DNA from: DYRB01 sp963802205
Lineage (GTDB): Bacteria > Pseudomonadota > Gammaproteobacteria > Chromatiales > Chromatiaceae
DNA length: 31,066 bases
Assembly (NCBI GenBank): GCA_963802205.1
Contig: CAWDHW010000030.1
Location: forward strand, 1-31,066
Direction of reading: 5' to 3'
The notes under the pieces are model-generated. The model did no database searches. It saw only the letters and a list, made by a program, of their open reading frames with translations, and was not told where the DNA came from. Below, piece after piece: positions 7,554-15,980 of this stretch; position 1 is the stretch's first letter; each line of letters starts with the position of its first letter. The translations under genes were made by a program, and so were the position numbers.

Positions 7554-7579
7554 GCCGGCGGCCCGCTTGGGCCGCCGGC
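7554..7579 (+). other. Perfect stem-loop between pstS and pstC
   Basis: An 11-bp perfect stem (GCCGGCGGCCC paired with GGGCCGCCGGC) closes a GCTT loop 35 bp after the pstS stop and 26 bp before the pstC ATG. There is no T-run, so it is unlikely to be a full terminator. A partial terminator or 3'-end protector would let pstS, needed in excess, be expressed above the membrane subunits. Confidence 0.7.
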
Positions 7580-7605
7580 TCCTTAGGTCCACACGGGATA
7601 GCCCC

Positions 7606-8997
7606 ATGCCAAGCTGGATACCACTGTTCGCCCTGCTCGGGGTCCTCGCCCTTGCCTACCACCTCGGGCGCAAGCGGGCCGTGGCGGCGGCCGGCGGACC
7701 CACACACATCAGTACCCTGCACTCACTGCCGGGTTACTACGGTTTCTATACGGCCCTGTGGGCCGGCCTGCCGGCCCTCCTGATCCTGGCCCTGTGGACG
7801 GGATTCCAGGACGAGGTGGTCACCTCCCTGGTCAAGGCGCAACTCCCGACCGAGATGACCCAGGGCATGTCCGAGGGCCAACTGGGGCTCCTGGTCAATG
7901 ACGTGAAAAACCTGGCCACGGGCAAGATCGCCACCGGCGACGCCTCCCCCGATGTGCAGGCCGCGGCTGGGCATTATGCCCGCCTCAAGCAGATCGCCCA
8001 ATTGGCCCTCTGGGGCCTGGTACTCGCCCTGACCCTGGGGGGCATGTCCCTCGCGCTGAACCGCATTGCGCCGGAACTTCGGGCGCGCAACGGCGTAGAG
8101 CGAACGGTCATGGTCGTCCTGATGGTCTGCTCTTCCATTGCCATCCTCACCACCCTCGGCATAGTCCTGTCGGTGCTGTTCGAGTCCCTGATCTTCTTCC
8201 AGCACATCCCCTGGTCGGAGTTCTTCTTCGGCACCGAGTGGAGCCCGCAGACCGCGCTGCGCGCCGATCAGGTGGGTTCGACGGGCGCCTTCGGGGCCGT
8301 GCCCCTGTTTACCGGGACCCTGCTGATTTCCTTCATCGCCATGTTGGTGGCCGTGCCCATCGGCCTGATGGCGGCGATCTATCTCTCCGAGTACGCCCCG
8401 CGCAACCTGCGTTCGGTGGCCAAGCCGGTGCTCGAGGTCCTGGCCGGCATCCCGACGGTGGTCTACGGCTTCTTCGCCGCCCTGACCGTGGCCCCGGCCA
8501 TCCGCGTCTGGGGCGAGGCCCTCGGCTTCACCGTCGCCTCCGAGAGCGCCCTGGCCGCCGGTCTGGTGATGGGGATCATGATCATCCCCTTCGTCTCGTC
8601 CCTGTCCGACGACGTGATGAACGCCGTGCCCCAGTCCATGCGTGACGGCTCCTACGCCCTGGGTGCGACCCAGTCCGAGACCATCACCCGGGTGATACTG
8701 CCGGCGGCCCTGCCGGGGATCGTCGGCGGCATCCTGCTGGCGGTCTCCCGGGCCATCGGCGAGACCATGATCGTGGTCATGGCCGCGGGCATGTCCGCCA
8801 ATCTCACCGCCAACCCCCTGGAGGCGGTGACCACGGTCACGGTCCAGATCGTCACCCTGCTCACCGGCGACCAGGAGTTCGACAGCCCCAAGACCCTGGC
8901 CGCCTTTGCGCTCGGGCTGACGCTGTTCGTGGTGACCCTGATCCTCAACGTCATTGCCCTGCACATAGTGCGCAAGTACCGGGAGCAATATGAATAA
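7606..8997 (+). CDS. pstC: Phosphate ABC transporter permease PstC
   Basis: A 463-residue inner-membrane permease, longer than E. coli PstC (319). The N-terminal half has extra membrane segments (about 1-17, 50-70, 140-165 and 185-215) and a polar stretch. The C-terminal half is the binding-protein-dependent permease domain with the EAA-loop region YALGATQSETITRVILPAALPG. The ATG at 7606 is chosen because an earlier in-frame ATG (7552) falls at the base of the intergenic hairpin and gives a poor leader. It overlaps pstA by 8 bp. With PstA it forms the transmembrane channel for phosphate. Confidence 0.93.
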   Translation: MPSWIPLFALLGVLALAYHLGRKRAVAAAGGPTHISTLHSLPGYYGFYTALWAGLPALLILALWTGFQDEVVTSLVKAQLPTEMTQGMSEGQLGLLVNDVKNLATGKIATGDASPDVQAAAGHYARLKQIAQLALWGLVLALTLGGMSLALNRIAPELRARNGVERTVMVVLMVCSSIAILTTLGIVLSVLFESLIFFQHIPWSEFFFGTEWSPQTALRADQVGSTGAFGAVPLFTGTLLISFIAMLVAVPIGLMAAIYLSEYAPRNLRSVAKPVLEVLAGIPTVVYGFFAALTVAPAIRVWGEALGFTVASESALAAGLVMGIMIIPFVSSLSDDVMNAVPQSMRDGSYALGATQSETITRVILPAALPGIVGGILLAVSRAIGETMIVVMAAGMSANLTANPLEAVTTVTVQIVTLLTGDQEFDSPKTLAAFALGLTLFVVTLILNVIALHIVRKYREQYE

Positions 8998-10315
8998 TCC
9001 AGTTGCCTTCCCCCGACACCCGCAACCGGGCGGGTCCAACAAGCGGGTCATCGACTACGTCAATGCGAGCCTCAAGCGGCGCTATGCCGCCGAGCGACGC
9101 TTCCGCGCCATGGGCATGACCGCCGTCGCCCTGGGCCTGTTGTTCGTCACGGTGTTGTTCGTGGACATCGTCAGCAAGGGCTACACCGCCTTCCAACAGA
9201 CCTACATCGAACTGGCCATTACCTTCGACCCGGAGGTGATAGACCCGGAGGGCAAGCGTGACCCGGAGGCCCTGCAGGCGGCCGACTACGCCAAGCTGGT
9301 CCGGGCGGCGCTCAAGGCGCAGTTCCCTGAGGTCACGGAGCGGGGTGAGGTGCGCGCCCTGTCGGCCATCATGAGCCCGGGGGCCCCGCAGCAGTTGCAG
9401 CGGATGGTCCAGGCCGACCCCGGGCTGATCGGCAAGACCCAGTCCGTCTGGCTGATCGCCAACGACGACGTGGACATGGTGGCCAAGGGGCAGATCGACC
9501 GCGACCTGCCCGAGGCCGACCGGCGCGTGGATGACCGCACCCTGGCTTGGCTCGATGCACTCACGGCCAAGGGCCAGCTTCATGTAGGCTTCAACACCGG
9601 CTTCTTCACCAACGGCGACTCCCGTGAGCCGGAACTCGCCGGCATCGCCGGGGCCCTGGCCGGGACCTTCTACACGCTTCTGCTGACCCTGTCCTTCGCT
9701 TTCCCCATCGGCGTCGGGGCTGCCCTGTACCTGGAAGAGTTCGCGCCCAAGAACCGCCTGACGGATCTCATCGAGGTCAACATCAACAACCTGGCGGCGG
9801 TGCCCTCCATCGTCTTCGGTCTGTTGGGGCTTGCGGTCTACATCAATCTGTTCGGCGTGCCGCGCTCGACCCCGCTGGTGGGGGCCCTGGTGCTGACCCT
9901 GATGACGCTGCCCATCATCATCATCGCCAGCCGTGCGGCCCTGAAATCGGTTCCGCCCTCCATCCGAGAGGCGGCCCTGGGCGTCGGCGCCTCGCCGCTC
10001 CAGGCCCAGTTCCACCATGTGATCCCGCTGGCCATGCCCGGGATGCTGACCGGGGCCATCCTCGGCATGGCCCATGCCTTGGGCGAGACCGCACCCCTGC
10101 TGATGATCGGCATGATCGCCTTCATCGTGGACATCCCCCAGGGGATCACGGACCCGGCCACCGTGCTGCCGGTGCAGATCTACCTGTGGGCCGACAGCCC
10201 GGAGCGCGCCTTCGTCGAGCGCACCTCGGCGGCCATCATGGTGCTGCTCGCCTTTCTGATTACTATGAACCTGACCGCGGTGCTGCTGCGCCGGCGCTTT
10301 GAGCGCCGCTGGTAG
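8990..10315 (+). CDS. pstA: Phosphate ABC transporter permease PstA (with DUF3333 N-terminus)
   Basis: A 441-residue permease. Residues up to about 200 form a DUF3333-type region: one membrane helix near 45-63, then a soluble, probably periplasmic part. The permease domain follows, with an EAA-loop (IREAALGVGASPLQAQFHHVIPLAMPG) and several membrane helices. The ATG at 8990 has GGGAGC just upstream, and its first codons overlap the end of pstC, indicating coupled translation. The enlarged N-termini of PstC and PstA go together in many proteobacteria. It partners PstC in the Pst transporter. Confidence 0.93.
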   Translation: MNNPVAFPRHPQPGGSNKRVIDYVNASLKRRYAAERRFRAMGMTAVALGLLFVTVLFVDIVSKGYTAFQQTYIELAITFDPEVIDPEGKRDPEALQAADYAKLVRAALKAQFPEVTERGEVRALSAIMSPGAPQQLQRMVQADPGLIGKTQSVWLIANDDVDMVAKGQIDRDLPEADRRVDDRTLAWLDALTAKGQLHVGFNTGFFTNGDSREPELAGIAGALAGTFYTLLLTLSFAFPIGVGAALYLEEFAPKNRLTDLIEVNINNLAAVPSIVFGLLGLAVYINLFGVPRSTPLVGALVLTLMTLPIIIIASRAALKSVPPSIREAALGVGASPLQAQFHHVIPLAMPGMLTGAILGMAHALGETAPLLMIGMIAFIVDIPQGITDPATVLPVQIYLWADSPERAFVERTSAAIMVLLAFLITMNLTAVLLRRRFERRW

Positions 10316-10393
10316 CCGGCCCGACGAAACCCTTGAGCCGCCCCCCGCATGCCAAGCCCGCAGCCGAATCGCCGAGACCCTGAGAGGAACCGC

Positions 10394-11224
10394 ATGAACA
10401 CCACAGCCGAAGCCCTGAGCGGCGAACCCCAAGCGATGTCCGCCGTCGATCTGTCCAGTCGCACCGATCTCGGCACGACCGTCGGCGACTTCACCGCCAA
10501 GAATCCGCGCATGGTCTGCCGGGCCGTCGATGTCTATTACGGCGAAAAGCAGGCCATCAAGTCCGTGAGCCTGGACATAGGCCACAACGAGGTGGTCGCC
10601 ATGATCGGCCCCTCGGGTTGCGGCAAGTCCACCTTCCTGCGCTGCTTGAATCGCATGAACGACACCATCCCGGCGGCGCGGGTGACCGGGTCCATCAAGC
10701 TCGACGGGCGTGAGATCCTGGACAAGGGCATCGACGTGGTCCCCTTGCGGGCCCAGGTCGGCATGGTCTTCCAGAAGCCCAACCCCTTCCCCAAGTCCAT
10801 CTACGAGAACGTCGCCTACGGCCCACGCATCCACGGCATCACCAACAGCAAGGCCGAACTGGACGCCTTGGTCGAGACCAGCCTGACCAAGGCAGGGTTG
10901 TGGAAGGAGGTCAAGGACCGCCTGACCGAGCCCGGTACCGGCCTGTCCGGCGGGCAGCAGCAGCGCCTGTGCATCGCCCGCACCATCGCCGTCTCACCCG
11001 AGGTGATCCTCATGGACGAGCCCTGCTCGGCCCTGGACCCCATCGCCACGGCGGTGATCGAGGAGCTGATCGACGAGCTGCGCGAGAACTACGCCATCGC
11101 CATCGTCACCCACTCCATGCAGCAGGCGGCGCGGGTCTCCCAGCGCACCGCCTACTTCCACCTGGGCGATCTGGTGGAGGTCGGCGAGACCGATCAGATC
11201 TTCACCAACCCCAGCACAAGCTGA
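10394..11224 (+). CDS. pstB: Phosphate ABC transporter ATPase PstB, C-terminus frameshifted
   Basis: The ATPase of the Pst transporter, 276 residues as read. Walker A is GPSGCGKST (72-80), the signature LSGGQQQRLCIART, and Walker B ILMDEPCSALDP. The ATG at 10394 follows GAGAGGAA; the frame is open to an ATG at 10349, but that lacks an SD. The usual PstB ending (NPSHKLTEDYITGRFG) is broken. After NPS the frame reads TS and stops at 11224, while HKLTEDYITGRFG continues in another frame to a stop at 11256. One C appears lost near 11215. An intact gene would be 287 residues. The loss removes about 13 terminal residues and leaves all catalytic motifs, so function may survive. Confidence 0.93.
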   Translation: MNTTAEALSGEPQAMSAVDLSSRTDLGTTVGDFTAKNPRMVCRAVDVYYGEKQAIKSVSLDIGHNEVVAMIGPSGCGKSTFLRCLNRMNDTIPAARVTGSIKLDGREILDKGIDVVPLRAQVGMVFQKPNPFPKSIYENVAYGPRIHGITNSKAELDALVETSLTKAGLWKEVKDRLTEPGTGLSGGQQQRLCIARTIAVSPEVILMDEPCSALDPIATAVIEELIDELRENYAIAIVTHSMQQAARVSQRTAYFHLGDLVEVGETDQIFTNPSTS

Positions 11225-11270
11225 CGGAAGACTACATCACCGGGCGCTTCGGCTGACCGCGCCGGGCTCT

Positions 11271-11402
11271 GTAGGTCGGACTTTAGCCCGACCCTATGGC
11301 CCAGGGTTCCCGACAAGGCCTCCAAGCTGTAGGTCGGGCTTCAGCCCGACCGTTTGGCCCAAGGTTGCCGGCAAGGCCGCGTCGGACTGAAGTCCGACCT
11401 AC
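11271..11402. repeat. Three REP-like palindromes between pstB and phoU
   Basis: Units at 11271-11293 and 11329-11351 run in the same direction; 11382-11402 is inverted. Each has the core GTAGGTCGG plus its mirror CCGACC. The pair 11329-11402 matches the composite at 3665-3738 in spacing and spacer. They occupy the 232-bp pstB-phoU gap and separate phoU from the transporter genes. Confidence 0.88.
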
Positions 11403-11488
11403 GCCTAACGCAGACAGATCCTTGCGAACAGGGGGGATGGCTGCGAATCTCACCCGATCCAGTCCAGCCTTCCAGCGAGAACCACAGC

Positions 11489-12217
11489 ATGAGCACCGAA
11501 CCCACCAGGGGCCATACGGTCCGCGCCTACGATCACGAGTTGGCCCAGTTGAGGGGGCTGGTGCTCGAGATGGGGGAGCGCGTGGTCGAACAGGTCAGCG
11601 ACGCGGTCACCTCCATGGTGGACGGTATCCCGGCCCCCGCCCAGAAGGTGATAGAGCGCGAGCGCAAGATCGATTACTTCGAACTCGACGTGGACGAAGA
11701 CATCTTCAGCATCATCGCCAAGCGCCAGCCGGCGGCGGTGGACCTGCGCCTGATCCTGGCCCTGTCCAAGGTCGTCGGCAATCTGGAGCGGGCCGGAGAC
11801 AAGGCCGAGGACATCGCCGAGTGCGCCCTGCGCCTCCAGGGTCGGGAGGGCCGTGCCGACCCGGCGATGTTCCACCACGTCACCCGGCTGGGAAAGTTGT
11901 CCTGCTGCATGATGGAGCGGGCCCTGGATGCGGTGGCGCGCACCGACGTGGACCAGGCCCTGGACGTCTTTGCCGACGACAGCAGCCTCGCCGATGAGAT
12001 CGCCGCCGCCATGCGCCATCTCATGTCCTTCGTCGTCGAGGACCCCTCCCTGCTGTCCCAGGTCATCGACATGATTTTTGCGGTGAAGGCCCTGGAGCGC
12101 ATCGGCAACCACGCCGGCAACATCGCCGAGCAGGTCATCTTCGTGGCCAAGGGCCAGGATATCCGCTACCAGTCCCGCGAAAACGTCATCGCCGCCCTGC
12201 GCAAGCGGGATGGCTAG
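11489..12217 (+). CDS. phoU: Phosphate signalling regulator PhoU
   Basis: A 242-residue all-helical PhoU with its two repeated three-helix domains. Metal-binding signatures are visible in LERAGDKAEDIAECA (first domain) and LERIGNHAGNIAEQVIF (second domain). PhoU links the Pst transporter to the PhoR sensor kinase and keeps the Pho regulon off when phosphate is plentiful. The start at 11489 is the first ATG past the REP cluster and gives the normal N-terminus (HTVRAYDHELAQL). PhoB and PhoR themselves are not in the window. The REP elements upstream may lower or uncouple its expression from pstSCAB. Confidence 0.95.
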   Translation: MSTEPTRGHTVRAYDHELAQLRGLVLEMGERVVEQVSDAVTSMVDGIPAPAQKVIERERKIDYFELDVDEDIFSIIAKRQPAAVDLRLILALSKVVGNLERAGDKAEDIAECALRLQGREGRADPAMFHHVTRLGKLSCCMMERALDAVARTDVDQALDVFADDSSLADEIAAAMRHLMSFVVEDPSLLSQVIDMIFAVKALERIGNHAGNIAEQVIFVAKGQDIRYQSRENVIAALRKRDG

Positions 12218-12264
12218 GGCCGGCCGTCGGCGTCGGTGCAGGCATCGGAGGGGTAGGGTGGGAC

Positions 12265-12777
12265 ATGAAGCACCTGATGCGTCGATTGGCCCCGGACACC
12301 AAGGCCATGCAGGAACACAAGCGCCTGCGGGTCTTCGGCCGCCTGCTGCATGACCCCAACCTCTGGCATGTCAACCGCCGCTCGGCCGCCGGGGCCTTTG
12401 CCGTGGGGCTGTTCATGATGTACATGCCGCCGTTCGGCCAGGCGCTCATGGCGGCAGCCGCGGCCATGGTCTTTCGTGTCAACCTGCCCATCTCCGTGGC
12501 CCTGGTGTTCATCACCAACCCCATCACCATCCCGCCCATGTTCTACTTCGCCTACCTGCTTGGCGCACTGGCGCTGGGGCAGGCCGTGGCCCCCTTCGAT
12601 CTGGACTTCTGGGTGGAACCGGGCAATTGGCTGACCATCCTCTATCCCCTGGCCCTGGGCTGCCTGCTCTGCGCCATCGCCTGCTCCGTCATCGGGTACT
12701 TCGGGGTTCGCCTGGCCTGGCGTTGGCATGTGGTGCGGCACCTGGAGCGCCGGCGGGCCCACCGTCAGGTCGCTTAG
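12265..12777 (+). CDS. DUF2062 membrane protein
   Basis: A 170-residue integral membrane protein of the DUF2062 family. A basic N-terminus (residues 1-40) is followed by hydrophobic segments near 43-55, 60-75, 78-108 and 125-150, the last preceding a basic tail. The family block FVTNPIT-like (here FITNPITIPPMFYFAYLLG) is present. Function is not established. It starts 47 bp after phoU on the same strand and could be co-transcribed. AGGGTGGG precedes its ATG. Confidence 0.85.
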   Translation: MKHLMRRLAPDTKAMQEHKRLRVFGRLLHDPNLWHVNRRSAAGAFAVGLFMMYMPPFGQALMAAAAAMVFRVNLPISVALVFITNPITIPPMFYFAYLLGALALGQAVAPFDLDFWVEPGNWLTILYPLALGCLLCAIACSVIGYFGVRLAWRWHVVRHLERRRAHRQVA

Positions 12778-13264
12778 ATTAGCGTCACCTCGTCAGATTA
12801 CAATCTAAGCTGATTGATTTTACTGGAATGCACTGGTCTTGGTATTCTAAGAAATCAGTAGGTTCTCGTAGAATCTGACAAAGCAGGATTAGGCCGCGCC
12901 AGGAATCAACGAGGGAAGACCCGGCAAGGGTCAAGGACCCGCGTGGCCGTGGACGCATGGCCGGGGTCCGTCCGGCAGGTTCGCCTGGCTTCGCGTGTTG
13001 CCCAAGGTGCCCGTGCCTGTGAGACGTTCACCGTAGTATTTCAATGGGATTACGGAACCATCAGGGGCTATCCTTCGCACCGCGGTCGGCTATTCGACGC
13101 GGAGCCGCCGTTGCATCAGTGGGTTATAGCCGGATCTATCTCTGGCCGAACCGGTATGGGGACAGAAGGTATCCAGCCCGCAGTCGGGTCTTCGCAGCAG
13201 CAATGCATCTGCCCCTGGGTAGGACAGCGTCGAAACGAAATGAATGAAATGGTGGAGGCTTGCG
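12778..13264. other. 487-bp intergenic stretch with an AT-rich block
   Basis: No convincing gene. Bases 12778-12890 are clearly more AT-rich than the surroundings and include TACAAT (about 12797-12802) as a possible -10 for rightward transcription. The rest returns to GC-rich sequence and holds only short ORFs (such as 12943-13299) without SD, family features or consistent codon use. It separates the pst-phoU block from the CBS gene. Confidence 0.5.
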
Positions 13265-13702
13265 ATGGTTTATCGATCTGTTGGGGCGCTTCTTCGTGAT
13301 CAAGAGACCTTCAGCCTGGGCCCCCAGGCGACGGTGCAGGAGGCGGCCGTGATGATGGCTGCCCATCGGGTGGGCGCCATCCCCGTGATCGAGGAAAGCG
13401 GGCGCCTCGTTGGCCTCTTTACCGAGCGCGACCTGCTCAATCGGGTGGTTGCCAATGGGTTGATTCCCGGGGACTTGCGGCTCGCCGAGGTCATGACGGT
13501 TGATCCGATCACGGTTTCCGCTGAGGCGTCCCTGGTGACTAGCCTCAGACTGATGTTCGAGCGCAAATTCCGCCATCTGCCGGTGGTCGAAGGCGAACGG
13601 GTGATTGGGGTCCTTTCCTGCCGCGACATTCCAGCCGACTACTGGATGATGAACCAGAACTGGGAGGCGGCGCGGAACGAGCTGAGGTCCGCGACCGCCT
13701 GA
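13265..13702 (+). CDS. CBS-domain-pair protein
   Basis: A 145-residue protein made of two CBS domains and little else. The first covers about 5-65 (TVQEAAVMMAAHRVGAIPVIEESGRLVG plus LFTERDLL), the second about 70-130 (MTVDPITVSAEASLVTSLRLM and FRHLPVVEGERVIGVLSCRDI). CBS pairs bind adenine nucleotides or SAM and act as energy or ligand sensors. The start at 13265 follows GGTGGAGG by seven bases; an earlier in-frame ATG at 13244 lacks a comparable site. It appears to be a single-gene unit, followed 23 bp later by an 86-bp repeat. The partner it regulates is unknown. Confidence 0.85.
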   Translation: MVYRSVGALLRDQETFSLGPQATVQEAAVMMAAHRVGAIPVIEESGRLVGLFTERDLLNRVVANGLIPGDLRLAEVMTVDPITVSAEASLVTSLRLMFERKFRHLPVVEGERVIGVLSCRDIPADYWMMNQNWEAARNELRSATA

Positions 13703-13725
13703 GAGGTTGTGAAAGAACCCCCTGT

Positions 13726-13811
13726 AGCGCGTTAGGCCGACGAAGAAGGCCCAACATTTTGCTGCCGAAGCAACTCCTCTCGTTGGGCTTCGTTCCTCAG
13801 CCCAACGTGCT
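13726..13811 (+). repeat. 86-bp palindromic element, copy A
   Basis: The element contains two hairpins. The left starts GCGTTAGGCCGACG and ends GGCCCAAC; the right is CGTTGGGCTTCG with CTCAGCCCAACG. Between them lies ATTTTGCTGCCGAAGC. Copy B at 19106-19191 is its reverse complement with only two mismatches in 86 bp. It is a BIME- or MITE-like unit lying between the CBS gene and phoX. The next 197 bp (13812-14008) hold only further short palindromic, GC-rich sequence and no gene. Confidence 0.9.
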
Positions 13812-14008
13812 GGCTGCGCCGGGCATCGAAAGAAGGTCGCGGCCTGGCGGAGGCGAAGGTTGCCCTCCCTGGCCTGGTTTCCGGCATCCCGGCCGGAATG
13901 ACGCGCGCCGGCATAGCCAGTCACCTCGCGGTCCAACTCGGGATTCCGGGACCCGGCCCAGGGATGGGCGGCCCTGGCCAATCCCCAGCCTCCCCAGACG
14001 CTGCGGTC

Positions 14009-15877
14009 TCACAGCCCGGGCAGGCCACCGATGTAGCCTACAGGTGCCTGGAAGCGGTCGATCAGTGGCTCCAGTTGGGCCTTGAGGTCGGCAGGGATGG
14101 TCTCGGCGAACTCACCCTGATGCTGGGCATTGCTCAGGATGTAGCCGTGCCCCGCGATGTTCTCCACCACCTGGAGCCCGGTGGATTCGGCCCCGGCGGC
14201 CAGGGTCAGTATCCTGGTCAGGGTCTGGGTATCGACGTTGTAGGCCCACAGGGCGTTGTTGACATGAGCGCCCGAGTCCTCGCCGATGAACAGGGTACGC
14301 ATCGCTTCCGAGTAGAACAGGTTGTCGGGATTGGCGATGCTGTCCACCGCGGCGGTGTTGCCCCGGGCGTCGCTGGCCATGGGTCGGCCCAGCAGCTTGG
14401 GCTCGACACGCATGCTGACCGCTACCCAATCGGAGGGGATGGGCTCGCCCTTGGTGTCCAGGACTCCACCCTTGAGGCCAAGGGTGTAGACGGCCCCGGC
14501 CTTGTTCTCCGGGACCCGGATGTGGTCCACAGGCCCGGCGGGGTCGGGCCTCATGCTGCCCTCGATGCGCGACATGGCGAGATACAGCCGCTTATCCCGG
14601 GGATTGACCGCCACCCCCTCCATCTTGGTCCACTCCGTGGTGCCCCCCAGCAGGGCGGTGTAGCGGCGGGTCTCCAGGAAGGCGGCGGCCTGCTCCCGGC
14701 CCGGCTTCAGGGCCAGGCACTCGTCGCGGCCCGAACCCGCCCGCACCCGGGTGTGACTGCTTGGGCAGTCACCGGAGGCCGGGGCCACGGCGTCGAAGAT
14801 GTCGCCAAAGCTCAGCGCATCGGCCAGTGCCTTGACCTCGGCATCGGTGCCGTGGCCGAGCCTGGTCCAGGTCAGGTCGGCGTTCCCGCCCCCGGCGTCG
14901 TCGGTCTGGGTCCAGGTTGCCGTGTAGAGGGTGCCCGCAGACAGGTCCCCCTCACGGTCGGCGATGAAGAGGGTGAACGCGACGTTGGAGCCGTCATCCC
15001 CCAGATAGACGCTGCGCCGGTCCGGCATCACCAGGGCCTGTTCCCAGCTCCCGCGGCCCATGGCGTGGTGCTTGACGACTTGGGTGGAGCCGTCGGCCTT
15101 GACCGTCACCTCGGGGATGACGCCGTAGTGGTAGGGCCTGGCCTTGGGCCCGCCCTTCAGGTACAGCTCGTCCATCGCCTTGAGCCCGGCGGTGGTGACA
15201 GGCCAGCCCTTGGGGTCCAGGGGGCTGAAGATCAGGTCGTAATCCTCCTCGGAGCCGAGGTGGGTGCCCCAGGGGGTCTGGGAGGCGAAGCAGGGGATCC
15301 AGAGTCCGGCCACCCCGGAGAAGTCGATGGGCCTGACCCGGGTCGCCGCCAGGGTGCCGTCCGGTGCCTGAGCGATGTCGCTCAGGGTCATGGACATGGG
15401 GGCGCGGCTGTACCAGCCTGGGGCCTTGCGTGCCTCGCTGCCGTCGCTCAGGAGCCAGTCGTACTCGTAGTGGGTGACCAGAAAGAGCCGCCCATCGACC
15501 TGGAGCAGGCTGTTGCCGTCCGGGGTCTCGGCCACCAGCGGCTTGCCCATGGGATCGAGCAGAGGTTCCAGGTGCCGGTCATAGAGCTGACCGGCGGGAT
15601 GCTTGCGGCCCTTGACCTCGGCGACCTCGTCCTTGACGCCGAAGAGGGCCCTGTAGCTCAGGGGGCGCTCCTCCACCCGCCCGTCGGCGTAGCTGACCCG
15701 GGCCAGGGATCGGGTATAGGTGCTGGCCATCTCCTGCGGCGTGGCGGGGGCCGGGGTCTCGGTGAAACTCACCGCGACCACCCGGTCGAGGTCGGCCTGG
15801 GCCTCGGCGGCACCGGCCGGGACCAGGACGGGGGCGAGCGCGGCCAGGATGGCCTTGAGGCTTGATCTGGTGGTCAT
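14009..15877 (-). CDS. phoX: PhoX-family (DUF839) phosphatase
   Basis: A 622-residue secreted protein of the PhoX/DUF839 beta-propeller family. The signal peptide is residues 1-28 (SSLKAILAALAPVLVPAG then AEAQA). Family blocks are CFASQTPWGTHLGSEED (about 213-229), WTKMEGVAVNPRDKRLY and YSEAMRTLFIGEDSGAHVNN. PhoX enzymes are calcium- and iron-dependent phosphatases that free phosphate from organic esters. The ATG at 15877 follows GGAG eight bases upstream; an ATG at 15919 would put an odd polar leader before the signal peptide. Classical PhoX uses the Tat route, yet no twin arginine is visible here. Some DUF839 proteins lack demonstrated activity, so catalysis is inferred. It is last in the 2OG oxygenase-arsC-phoX set. 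Confidence 0.85.
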   Translation of the reverse strand: MTTRSSLKAILAALAPVLVPAGAAEAQADLDRVVAVSFTETPAPATPQEMASTYTRSLARVSYADGRVEERPLSYRALFGVKDEVAEVKGRKHPAGQLYDRHLEPLLDPMGKPLVAETPDGNSLLQVDGRLFLVTHYEYDWLLSDGSEARKAPGWYSRAPMSMTLSDIAQAPDGTLAATRVRPIDFSGVAGLWIPCFASQTPWGTHLGSEEDYDLIFSPLDPKGWPVTTAGLKAMDELYLKGGPKARPYHYGVIPEVTVKADGSTQVVKHHAMGRGSWEQALVMPDRRSVYLGDDGSNVAFTLFIADREGDLSAGTLYTATWTQTDDAGGGNADLTWTRLGHGTDAEVKALADALSFGDIFDAVAPASGDCPSSHTRVRAGSGRDECLALKPGREQAAAFLETRRYTALLGGTTEWTKMEGVAVNPRDKRLYLAMSRIEGSMRPDPAGPVDHIRVPENKAGAVYTLGLKGGVLDTKGEPIPSDWVAVSMRVEPKLLGRPMASDARGNTAAVDSIANPDNLFYSEAMRTLFIGEDSGAHVNNALWAYNVDTQTLTRILTLAAGAESTGLQVVENIAGHGYILSNAQHQGEFAETIPADLKAQLEPLIDRFQAPVGYIGGLPGL

Positions 15878-15980
15878 GGCGAGGGCTCCAGGGGCCGTGG
15901 TTCGAGAAGGCTTCGTCAAACGATGATCGCACGCCGGGATTGCCGCCTGGTGACGCCTGACCCCGCGTCGGGCCCGGTCC

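Noticed and set aside
8951..10834. 627-codon open frame on the minus strand opposite pstA and pstB
   Set aside because: Antisense shadow of GC-rich genes; the product is low-complexity (G, D, H, Q, R rich) with no family features, while the plus strand encodes clear PstA and PstB.
12943..13299. 118-codon ORF ahead of the CBS gene
   Set aside because: No SD, no recognisable family, and it overlaps the well-supported CBS start in another frame.
13898..15865. 655-codon open frame on the plus strand opposite phoX
   Set aside because: Composition is biased to G, V, Q, P and it mirrors the codon positions of phoX; no signal peptide or domain.
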